Source: SXXH01 sp041165735 | GTDB lineage: Bacteria > Planctomycetota > UBA1135 > GCA-002686595 | Reading direction: 5' to 3' | DNA length: 19,408 nucleotides | NCBI GenBank assembly: GCA_046341775.1 | Contig: JBKDQQ010000018.1 | Coordinates: forward strand, 1-19,408 | Shown: piece after piece, positions 14,388-19,408 of the stretch | Numbering within the stretch: the first letter of the stretch is position 1 | Layout: each line of letters begins with the position of its first letter | Notes under the pieces: model-generated | The model's input: the letters and a program-made list of their open reading frames with translations, nothing else | Databases searched by the model: none | Told to the model about the DNA's origin: nothing | Program-made: the position numbers and the translations under genes

Positions 14388-14822
14388 TCAGCCCAGCGTC
14401 GCGGCCGAGCGCAGGCGCGCTTCGTCCTCGCGCGCCGCGATCGCCGCCAAGCCGGATTCGTACTCCTCCAGCTGCCCGGCGCTCCACGCGCGGCGGTCGA
14501 AGCCGTGCGCGTGGCGGAAGGCCTTGAGGAAGTGGTTGCGGTCGCGGTCGAGCGCGTCCTGGTCGACGACCCAGCGCTCCATGACGGCCTGCAGGGCGCG
14601 CAGGTCGGGGTGGCCGGCGGGCCATAGCTGCGCGTACAGCTCCGCGCCGCGCGGCGACAGCTCGAGCTCCACCGCCGCGGCCGTTCCGAGTCCGCAGGAA
14701 CCCTTGACGCGCGGCGCGGCGAGGCGCGCCAGTTCCGCGCCCGTCGCCTGCTTGGCGCGGGAGGCGTAGACCGCCTCGCGCAGGAAGTCCTGCGCGAGGG
14801 CCAGGCGTGCCGCGGCGTGCAT
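14388..14822 (-). CDS. Hypothetical protein, mainly helical
   Basis: 144 aa, no signal peptide, no membrane helix and no motif I recognise. It is rich in Ala, Arg and Leu, with likely helices at about 1-36 and 68-142; the middle has SCGLGTAAAVELELSPRG. ATG at 14822 lies 17 bases after the stop of the bacilliredoxin gene, so the two are probably co-transcribed. It is convergent with the zinc-ribbon gene across 49 bases. The long open frame with normal GC-rich codon use and the operon position support a real gene; the role is unknown. Confidence 0.65.
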   Translation of the reverse strand: MHAAARLALAQDFLREAVYASRAKQATGAELARLAAPRVKGSCGLGTAAAVELELSPRGAELYAQLWPAGHPDLRALQAVMERWVVDQDALDRDRNHFLKAFRHAHGFDRRAWSAGQLEEYESGLAAIAAREDEARLRSAATLG

Positions 14823-14839
14823 GGAGCTGGGCGACGCGC

Positions 14840-15250
14840 TCAGCAGTGGGCGTCGAACGCCGCCGCCAGGTCCTTGGCGATGGTGTGGGCGTCGCGGCCT
14901 TCGATGTCCTGCCGCTGGACCAGCTTGACCAGCTTGCCGTCCTTCAAAAGCGCGATTTGCGGCGAAGAGGGGCGGTAGGGCTTGAAGTACTCGCGCGCCT
15001 TCTCGGTGGCCTCGCGCTCCATGCCGGCGAAGACCGTGTAGAGGTTCACGGGACGCTTCTGGTTCATCAGCGCGAGGCGCAAGGCCGGGCGCGCGCCGGC
15101 CGCGGCGCAGCCGCAGACGGAGTTGACGAAGATCAGCGTCGTGCCGGGCAGGGTCGCGGCCTTGTCGACCTCGGCGGGCGTCAGGAGCTCCTTGACGCCG
15201 AGGGAGGTGACTTCATCGCGGAACGGTTGGACGAGTTCGGGATCGTACAT
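14840..15250 (-). CDS. Bacilliredoxin family protein (BrxA/BrxB, YphP/YqiW type)
   Basis: 136 aa, close to the roughly 144 aa of B. subtilis BrxA. Thioredoxin-like fold. Visible family features are GTTLIFVNSVCGCAAAGARPAL (36-57) with the redox motif Cys46-Gly-Cys48, YTVFAGMEREATEKAREYF (71-89), PSSPQIALLKDGKLV (94-108), the IEGRD segment and the ending AAFDAHC, nearly identical to BrxA. In Firmicutes these proteins remove bacillithiol from oxidised protein thiols. Whether this organism makes bacillithiol cannot be seen here; the protein could also act as a thiol-disulfide reductase or isomerase. ATG at 15250 gives the family N-terminus; a longer reading from 15301 adds 17 residues unlike the family. 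Confidence 0.93.
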   Translation of the reverse strand: MYDPELVQPFRDEVTSLGVKELLTPAEVDKAATLPGTTLIFVNSVCGCAAAGARPALRLALMNQKRPVNLYTVFAGMEREATEKAREYFKPYRPSSPQIALLKDGKLVKLVQRQDIEGRDAHTIAKDLAAAFDAHC

Positions 15251-15299
15251 GGTGGGCGTGGAGAGGGGATCGGGGCGTGTCGGGCGCGTCGCGTCGCGC

Positions 15300-15327
15300 A
15301 TCCTAGTGCCGCGCGGCGCGAATTCTA
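15300..15327 (-). promoter_or_regulatory. Two -10-like hexamers upstream of the bacilliredoxin operon
   Basis: On the minus strand TAGAAT (15327-15322) and TAGGAT (15305-15300) both fit TANNNT. The nearer one would give a leader of about 40 bases to the ATG at 15250. Either could serve the alternative start at 15301 poorly, so they mildly favour the ATG at 15250. Confidence 0.35.
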
Positions 15328-15360
15328 CCGTTCACGGAAGGCCCGCGCGTCGTGCCCGCC

Positions 15361-15366
15361 TAGAAT
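15361..15366 (+). promoter_or_regulatory. -10-like TAGAAT, leaderless type
   Basis: TAGAAT ends 10 bases before the ATG at 15377. It is one mismatch from the TATAAT consensus. No -35 at standard spacing is evident; TTCACG at 15331 is too far away. Confidence 0.4.
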
Positions 15367-15376
15367 CGGCCTGTCG

Positions 15377-16069
15377 ATGGACGCGACCACCCGAAGGCAA
15401 CCGGAGGACCACGCCCAACAGCGCCTGGCGGCGTTCTGGCGGGCGTTGTCGGATGGCTCGGCCAACGAGTTGCGCGCGGTGCTGGCCGAGGAACCGGCGC
15501 TCGCCCACGCCTGCGACGAGCGTGGCTTGAGCGCTCTGCTCAAGGCGCGCTACGCGGGGCGCTTCGCCGTCGTCGAAGCCCTGCTCGAGGCGCGGGGCGC
15601 GAACATCGACCTCTTCGAATGCGCGGCCCTCGATCGATCGGCGCAACTCGAGCGCCACCTCGCCGCGCAGCCCGTGCTCGTGCGCGCCTGGAGCCCGGAC
15701 GGCTTCGGCGCGCTGCACCTCGCCGCCTTCTTCGGCTCGAGCGCCTGCGTGCGCGCCTTGCTTTCGCGCGGCGCCCCGGTCGAGGTCGAGGCCCAGAATC
15801 CGATGCGCGTGCGGCCGCTGCACTCCGCCGTGGCGGGCGGCGACGAGGAATGCGTGCGGCTGCTCCTCTCCGCCGGCGCGCAGTTGGAGGCTCGCCAGAA
15901 CGGCGGCTTCACGGCCTTGATGGGCGCCGCGGCCGCGGGGCGCGCGGATCTGGCGCGATTGCTGCTCAAGCACGGCGCTTCCCGCGCGGCGCGCGACGAC
16001 GCCGGCAAGCGCGCCTGCGACCATGCGTCCCTGCGCGGCCACGTCGCGACGGCGCAGTTGCTGCAGTGA
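15377..16069 (+). CDS. Ankyrin-repeat protein
   Basis: 230 aa, cytoplasmic by the lack of a signal peptide. After a helical N-terminus (1-45) come about five or six ankyrin repeats of about 33 residues. The clearest are DGFGALHLAAFFGSSACVRALLSRGAPVEV (108-137), MRVRPLHSAVAGGDEECVRLLLSAGAQLEA (143-172) and NGGFTALMGAAAAGRADLARLLLKHGASRAA (175-205); the first (48-75) and second (79-107) are degenerate, and the last (209-230) is a cap. Ankyrin repeats bind other proteins; no catalytic part is visible. The gene stands alone, divergent from the bacilliredoxin operon. ATG at 15377 has TAGAAT 10 bases upstream; longer readings run into the opposite gene. Confidence 0.88.
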   Translation: MDATTRRQPEDHAQQRLAAFWRALSDGSANELRAVLAEEPALAHACDERGLSALLKARYAGRFAVVEALLEARGANIDLFECAALDRSAQLERHLAAQPVLVRAWSPDGFGALHLAAFFGSSACVRALLSRGAPVEVEAQNPMRVRPLHSAVAGGDEECVRLLLSAGAQLEARQNGGFTALMGAAAAGRADLARLLLKHGASRAARDDAGKRACDHASLRGHVATAQLLQ

Positions 16070-16093
16070 GCCCGGCGTCGCCCGCCGCGGTCC

Positions 16094-16111
16094 TGTCCTG
16101 TTTGCTTGACA
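16094..16111. promoter_or_regulatory. Second operator-like site with the shared 12-base word
   Basis: TGTCCTG-TTTG-CTTGACA has the same 7-4-7 layout as the site at 14196-14213. Its right part, GTTTGCTTGACA, is the exact reverse complement of TGTCAAGCAAAC there; the left arm has two mismatches. It lies in the 113-base gap before the PETase-like gene, 72 bases from its start. Confidence 0.35.
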
Positions 16112-16119
16112 GAGCCCTG

Positions 16120-16134
16120 CTGCGCGGGGCGCAG
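16120..16134 (+). terminator. Hairpin between the ankyrin and PETase-like genes
   Basis: CTGCGC and GCGCAG form a 6-bp stem around a three-base GGG loop, 50 bases after the ankyrin stop. There is no T-tract. It may end the ankyrin transcript; weak support. Confidence 0.25.
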
Positions 16135-16170
16135 GACGGCGCCGGACCGGCGAGAATCGCGCGAGGGCGG

Positions 16171-16176
16171 TAGGAT
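16171..16176 (+). promoter_or_regulatory. -10-like TAGGAT, leaderless type
   Basis: TAGGAT ends six bases before the ATG at 16183, the same word and spacing as at 2657-2662. The bases between include GGAGG, but only one base separates it from the ATG, too close for a normal ribosome site. Confidence 0.42.
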
Positions 16177-16182
16177 GGAGGC

Positions 16183-17409
16183 ATGCTCCGCTCCTCGATC
16201 AAGGCGCTCGTCGCCTGCGCCTCGGCGCTCCTCCTCGCCACCGTCGCCGCGGCGCAGGGCTTGTCGGCCCCCGGCCCGCACGCCGTGGGCGAACGCACCG
16301 TCTCCGTCGCGCGTCCGGACGGCTCGAGCTTCAACGCGCTGTTCTACTACCCCGCCACCAGCGCCGGCGCCAACGCGCCCTTCGATCCCGCGGGCGCGCC
16401 CTATCCGGGCATCACCTTCGGCCACGGCTTCCTGACGGATCCCGCGCTCTACGCCAGCACGAACCGCCATCTCGCCAGCCACGGACACTTCGTGCTGGCG
16501 ACCACGACGCAGGGCGGCTTCCTGCCCAACCACTCGGCCTTCGCGCTGGACATGCGGCATTGCCTGACGTGGCTCGAGCAGCAGGACGCCGACGCCGCCT
16601 CGCCCTGGTTCGGCGCGGTGGACACGGCGCGCTTCGGCGCCACCGGACACTCGATGGGCGGCGGCGCCGCCATCCTCGCCGCGGCCGCCGACGCGCGCAT
16701 CAAGGCGCTGGCGCCGCTGGCGCCGGCAAACACCAATCCCTCGTCCATCTCGGCCATGGCGTCGGTGCGCGTGCCCACGCGCATCGTGTGCGGGACCCAG
16801 GACACGATCGTGCCGACCGCCAGCAACGGCCAGCCGATGTACGACGGATGCCTCGCCCCGCGCCAGATCCTCTCCATCCTGAATGGCTGGCACTGCGGCT
16901 TCGTCGACACTCCGCCCGTCGGCGGGATCGGCTGCGACTCGGGGGCCCTGCCGCGCGCCGAGCAACTGGCGATCGTGCGTCGCCACCTCGCCGCGTTCTT
17001 CCTGCTGCATTTGCGCGGGGACCAGTCGAAGTGGAACACCGTCTGGGGTCCGCAGGGCGCGTCCGACGCCACGACGAGCATCGTGCGCGACGCGCGCGCG
17101 CGCTTCACGCCTTCCGCCGCGCGCCAAGCGGGCGTGGCGGGACAGGTGCTGGACTTCGCGCTGGTCGTGCGGAACGACGGCGCGACGGCGACCAGCTACA
17201 CGCTCGCCGTGGAGAACAACCTTTGGCCCGCTTCCTTGTCGAGCGGGCAGACGGCGCTGCTCGCGCCGGGGCAGTCGGAGACGATCCACGTGCTCGTGAC
17301 GATCCCCGCCGCCTCGGACTACCCCACCGATCGCTGCCTCGTCTCGGCCCGGAGCGACCTCGACGGCGCCACGCGCTGCTACGCGCGCCTTGGCTCGCGC
17401 CGACTCTAG
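16183..17409 (+). CDS. Secreted alpha/beta hydrolase, PETase/cutinase-like polyesterase candidate
   Basis: 408 aa. Signal peptide: hydrophobic 7-24, likely cut after AAA (about residue 24). The alpha/beta-hydrolase domain (about 28-280) has the oxyanion segment FGHGFLTDP (79-87), ASHGHFVLATTT (98-109), SPWFGAVDTARFGATGHSMGGGAAILAAA (140-168) with nucleophile Ser157, VRVPTRIVCGTQDTIVP (195-211) with Asp207, and NGWHCGFVD (234-242) with His237. The VDTAR, GHSMGGG, QDTIVP and NGxxH blocks follow PETase and actinobacterial cutinase order. Such enzymes cut ester bonds in polyesters or lipids; the true substrate is unknown. Residues about 300-408 form an extra C-terminal part with VLDFALVVRNDGATATSYTLAVE and SLSSGQTALLAPGQSETIHVLVTIP, like a beta-sandwich domain, absent from PETase. 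ATG at 16183 starts the signal peptide. Its stop shares CTAG with the convergent gene. Confidence 0.88.
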   Translation: MLRSSIKALVACASALLLATVAAAQGLSAPGPHAVGERTVSVARPDGSSFNALFYYPATSAGANAPFDPAGAPYPGITFGHGFLTDPALYASTNRHLASHGHFVLATTTQGGFLPNHSAFALDMRHCLTWLEQQDADAASPWFGAVDTARFGATGHSMGGGAAILAAAADARIKALAPLAPANTNPSSISAMASVRVPTRIVCGTQDTIVPTASNGQPMYDGCLAPRQILSILNGWHCGFVDTPPVGGIGCDSGALPRAEQLAIVRRHLAAFFLLHLRGDQSKWNTVWGPQGASDATTSIVRDARARFTPSAARQAGVAGQVLDFALVVRNDGATATSYTLAVENNLWPASLSSGQTALLAPGQSETIHVLVTIPAASDYPTDRCLVSARSDLDGATRCYARLGSRRL

Positions 17410-18608
17410 CCGCGCGCACGCGGGGCTCGGCTCCCCGCGGCGCGCGCCATTCGCACGTGGATGCCGTGCGCGGGGAGCTCGTCGAAGTACCGCAGCGCAG
17501 GCACGCTCGTCTCCAATGGCCTGGCGCCGGGCTCGACCAGGCCGCGCGCCTGCATGTGCGCGACCAACGCCGCGGGGAAGGCGGTCGTGCGCTCCATCGC
17601 CGTGAAGCCGGTGCGAGCGTCGTGGCGATCGAAGAGGTCGTAGCGCAGCTCGAGGGGCCGTCCCCGGTGCGCACCGCGCACGACCACGCGCAGGATGACG
17701 ATGTCGCGCACCTTCTCGAAGGCCAGGCGGCTCTCGAACAGCTCCTTGCTCAAGGCGAGCGGCGCGAAGCGCGTGCCGTCGCGCGCCACGCATTCCTCGT
17801 CCATGTAGCCGAGCTCGAACAACGCACGGATGCGATCCCAGTGCCCGGGATGGCGGATCGTCTTGTAGTCGAAGGACTCGAGCACGCCCTTCCATGTGCG
17901 CGGGCACGTGCTGGTCGCGCCGCTCGTGACGCACGCCTCGAGCATGCCGAGCTCGGGCGAGTGGAACGCCTCCGGTTCGGTCAGGGTCGGCACGCGCACC
18001 ACCTCGCCCCCGCGCAGGAACTCGGCTTCGCCGCGGTACTCGTTCCACAACCCGTGGAAGTTGAAGACCAGCTTGTAGCCGAGCGGCCCGACCGGCCGTT
18101 CCGGCAGTCCACCGCAGCGCACGTGCGCATGCCGCGGCTCGTCCATCGAGGCGAGCGCGTGCGCGACGAGGTGGTTGCCGAGGCCCGGGGCGAGTCCGCA
18201 GTCCGGCACGATGCTCGCCCCCGCGCGCGCGGCTCGCCGATGGAGCGCCAATTCGGCGCGCACCACCGCGGTGTTGCCGCCTAGGTCGAGGAACGACACG
18301 CCGCGTTCGATCGCCCACGCGGCGAGGCGCGCGTTGAATCGATAGGGGACGGCGGACAAGGCTGCTTGCGCGTCCGACAAGGCGGCGTGCACCTCCTTGC
18401 GGCGTTCCACGTCGCACGCGCCCGCCTCGAAGCGGCACTTGGACCGCGGCAGGAGCTTCCGCAACCTGCGCGCGGCGCGCGCCGCCACCTTGCCGTCCAC
18501 ATCGACCAGGCGCACCAGCTCCGCCTCGCCGTTCCGCGCGAGGTCGTAGGCCAACGCGACTCCCTGCCTGCCGGATCCCAGCACCGCGTAGCGATATCCC
18601 CTGCGCAT
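17406..18608 (-). CDS. Saccharopine dehydrogenase-family enzyme, lysine 6-dehydrogenase-like
   Basis: 400 aa. NAD(P)-binding start YAVLGSGRQGVALAYDLAR with GxGxxG (11-16) and an Asp at the end of strand two (VDVD). It then follows the bacterial L-lysine 6-dehydrogenase pattern: ALSAVPYRFNARLAAWAIERGVSFLDLGGNT (83-113), ASIVPDCGLAPGLGN (131-145), VRCGGLPERPVGPLGYKLVF (163-182), TSGATSTCPRTWKG (228-241), DYKTIRHPGHWDRIRAL (247-263) and GFTAMERTTAFPAALVAHM (334-352). The family oxidises the 6-amino group of lysine to allysine (cyclising to piperideine-6-carboxylate) with NAD; substrate here is inferred from sequence likeness. ATG at 18608 is preferred over an adjacent GTG at 18611. No partner gene of lysine breakdown is nearby. 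It is 133 bases from the upstream small gene, so probably its own transcript. Confidence 0.85.
   Translation of the reverse strand: MRRGYRYAVLGSGRQGVALAYDLARNGEAELVRLVDVDGKVAARAARRLRKLLPRSKCRFEAGACDVERRKEVHAALSDAQAALSAVPYRFNARLAAWAIERGVSFLDLGGNTAVVRAELALHRRAARAGASIVPDCGLAPGLGNHLVAHALASMDEPRHAHVRCGGLPERPVGPLGYKLVFNFHGLWNEYRGEAEFLRGGEVVRVPTLTEPEAFHSPELGMLEACVTSGATSTCPRTWKGVLESFDYKTIRHPGHWDRIRALFELGYMDEECVARDGTRFAPLALSKELFESRLAFEKVRDIVILRVVVRGAHRGRPLELRYDLFDRHDARTGFTAMERTTAFPAALVAHMQARGLVEPGARPLETSVPALRYFDELPAHGIHVRMARAAGSRAPRARG
17419..17439. terminator. GC-rich hairpin at the convergent 3' ends
   Basis: CGCGGGG (17419-17425) pairs with CCCCGCG (17433-17439) around a seven-base loop. It begins ten bases after the PETase-like stop and lies within the last codons of the opposite gene. 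It could slow transcription from the plus strand; no T-tract is present. Confidence 0.35.
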
Positions 18609-18723
18609 CACTATCGGCGCGACGCCGGTCCTTCGCCAGTCGCCCGTGCCCGACCGCGCGACCCCTTCGCCTTCGAGCAGCCGCCTCCCCGCCGCATCCT
18701 CGCCGGCGGAGAGTGCACGCGCG

Positions 18724-18743
18724 GAAGGGCGGGCGCGCCCTTC
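18724..18743 (-). terminator. Hairpin at the end of the small CxxC gene
   Basis: GAAGGGCG (18724-18731) and CGCCCTTC (18736-18743) form a perfect 8-bp stem with loop GGCG, overlapping the stop codon at 18742-18744. It stands at the start of the 133-base gap before the lysine-dehydrogenase gene. No T-tract follows. Confidence 0.4.
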
Positions 18744-19080
18744 AGTCCCGGCGCGGCCACAGCTGGTCGCGCTCGCGGCGCATCTCGAGCAGCAGCCGTT
18801 CGAGCACCTCCGCCTCCCCCAGCGCCTCGATCGTGTCGTGGTTGAGCTGGCACACGGCGCACACCGGACGGATGCCGCGGTAGCTCATGATGTCCGACGC
18901 GTCGAGCGCGATGTCCTCGATGGCGTAGTCGGCCGCCCGCGAAGGGATGCCGTCCTCCGTGAAGCCGAGGAACAGCTTCACATCGGCGCTGGTGCGCCGG
19001 CAGAGGTAGCAACGATCCTCCTGCCCGCTGCGGTCCAGCGCGGCGAAGTACTCGTGGAAGCGTTCGTCGAGTCCGCTCAC
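18742..19080 (-). CDS. Small protein with two CxxC pairs, function unknown
   Basis: 112 aa. Residues about 24-27 are CYLC and about 74-77 are CAVC, a spacing that could build one four-cysteine zinc site; between them is a DYAIEDIALDASDIMSYRGIRPV segment, and the C-terminus is a charged helix (LLLEMRRERDQLWPRRD). No signal peptide or membrane helix. I do not recognise a family. The GTG start at 19080 overlaps the stop of the upstream gene in GTGA (19077-19080), so translation is probably coupled and the two products likely act together. Confidence 0.75.
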   Translation of the reverse strand: MSGLDERFHEYFAALDRSGQEDRCYLCRRTSADVKLFLGFTEDGIPSRAADYAIEDIALDASDIMSYRGIRPVCAVCQLNHDTIEALGEAEVLERLLLEMRRERDQLWPRRD

Positions 19081-19408
19081 AAGAGCTCCCCCTCCGGCAC
19101 GCGCTCGAAGCCCAGCGGCGCATCCTTGCGGCGCGTGAAGCCGTAGACCAGCTTCGCCAGCGGACCTTGGAAGTGCCGGGCGAGTCGCGACAGCTCCTCT
19201 CCGAGGCCTTCGGGGTCCTTGAACTTCGGCGGCACGACGATGGCGGCGACGCCCGAACCGTCGCTGGCGCGTGCGCAGGCGCGCACGTAGCGCCCGTCGT
19301 GGCGGCCGACCTCGACCAGCTCGACGCCCAGTTCGTCCGCCGCCTGCGTGCGCAGGTGGTGGACGATGAAGTCGACGCGCGCATCGTCCACGAGCCGCGG
19401 CAGGTCGG
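19077..19408 (-). CDS. Hypothetical protein, 5' end at or beyond the window edge
   Basis: The reading frame is open to the edge of the window; a GTG at 19391 could be the start (104 aa), but the five codons before it are also open, so the gene may begin outside. Visible sequence: DFIVHHLRTQAADELGVELVEVGRHDGRYVRACAR, then AAIVVPPKFKDPEGLGEELSRLARHFQGPLAKLVYGF. No domain recognised. The alternation of strands and helices looks like a small folded domain. It is joined to the CxxC protein by a GTGA overlap. Confidence 0.65.
   Translation of the reverse strand, partial: DLPRLVDDARVDFIVHHLRTQAADELGVELVEVGRHDGRYVRACARASDGSGVAAIVVPPKFKDPEGLGEELSRLARHFQGPLAKLVYGFTRRKDAPLGFERVPEGELL

Noticed and set aside
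15251..15301. Longer start for the bacilliredoxin at 15301
   Set aside because: The extra 17 residues (Arg/Pro-rich) are not part of the family, which begins near the ATG at 15250.
16106..16111. TTGACA as the -35 of the PETase-like gene
   Set aside because: No -10-like hexamer lies 15-19 bases downstream, and the hexamer is part of the operator-like dyad; TAGGAT at 16171 is too far away.
1..19408. CRISPR arrays, insertion sequences, phage genes, rRNA or riboswitches
   Set aside because: No regularly spaced repeats, transposase or integrase motifs, terminal inverted repeats or known RNA cores were seen on either strand.

Overview
This is a GC-rich (roughly 70 %), densely packed bacterial chromosome segment. 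It holds 17 protein-coding genes (two cut by the window edges) and one tRNA-Leu. Several things suggest a planctomycete-like bacterium: lipoproteins of the sulfatase fold, many large membrane proteins of the GT-C/YfhO type, a CitMHS_2-type antiporter, and few Shine-Dalgarno sequences. No phylogenetic marker gene is present, so this placement is an inference of low to moderate confidence. I see no insertion sequence, phage gene, CRISPR array or rRNA. No stretch longer than 300 bases lacks a gene; the longest gene-free stretch is 13400-13621.

Layout. (1) 1-1070, minus: 3'-truncated sodium:proton antiporter-like IT-superfamily transporter. (2) 1217-2650, minus: sulfatase-fold lipoprotein, divergent from (3) 2753-5014, plus: YfhO-like membrane protein. 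(4) 4951-10948, minus: a tight five-gene cassette, transcribed from high to low coordinates: GT-C glycosyltransferase, ArnC/GtrB-like polyprenyl-phosphate glycosyltransferase, WecD-like N-acetyltransferase, WecE aminotransferase, second GT-C protein. Two junctions are ATGA overlaps and one gap is 10 bp. (5) 11015-12469, minus: second sulfatase-fold lipoprotein, divergent from (6) 12540-13280, plus: a soluble GT2 glycosyltransferase. (7) 13315-13399, minus: tRNA-Leu(UAG). (8) 13622-14338, plus: membrane protein with two zinc ribbons. (9) 14388-15250, minus: bacilliredoxin followed by an unknown helical protein. (10) 15377-16069, plus: ankyrin-repeat protein. (11) 16183-17409, plus: secreted PETase/cutinase-like serine hydrolase. 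(12) 17406-18608, minus: lysine 6-dehydrogenase-like enzyme. (13) 18742-19408, minus: two small unknown proteins, the first one cut by the window edge.

How the genes may work together. The central cassette reads as a complete late pathway for a 4-acetamido-4,6-dideoxyhexose. WecE aminates a dTDP-4-keto-6-deoxy sugar, the WecD-like enzyme acetylates the new amine, the ArnC-like enzyme could load the sugar on a polyprenyl phosphate, and one or both GT-C proteins could move it to an extracytoplasmic acceptor. The two flanking lipoproteins of the alkaline-phosphatase superfamily both have threonine where true sulfatases have the formylglycine cysteine or serine, so they may be phosphodiesterases or phospho-group transferases acting on the same envelope glycans. 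The substrate and end product are not visible in the sequence.

A second window-wide pattern is a TANNNT hexamer 6-10 bases upstream of eight start codons (ATG, GTG and TTG). This suggests that leaderless transcription is common here. A third is a 12-base word, TGTCAAGCAAAC, found once inside a gene as part of a near-perfect palindrome and once, inverted, upstream of the PETase-like gene.
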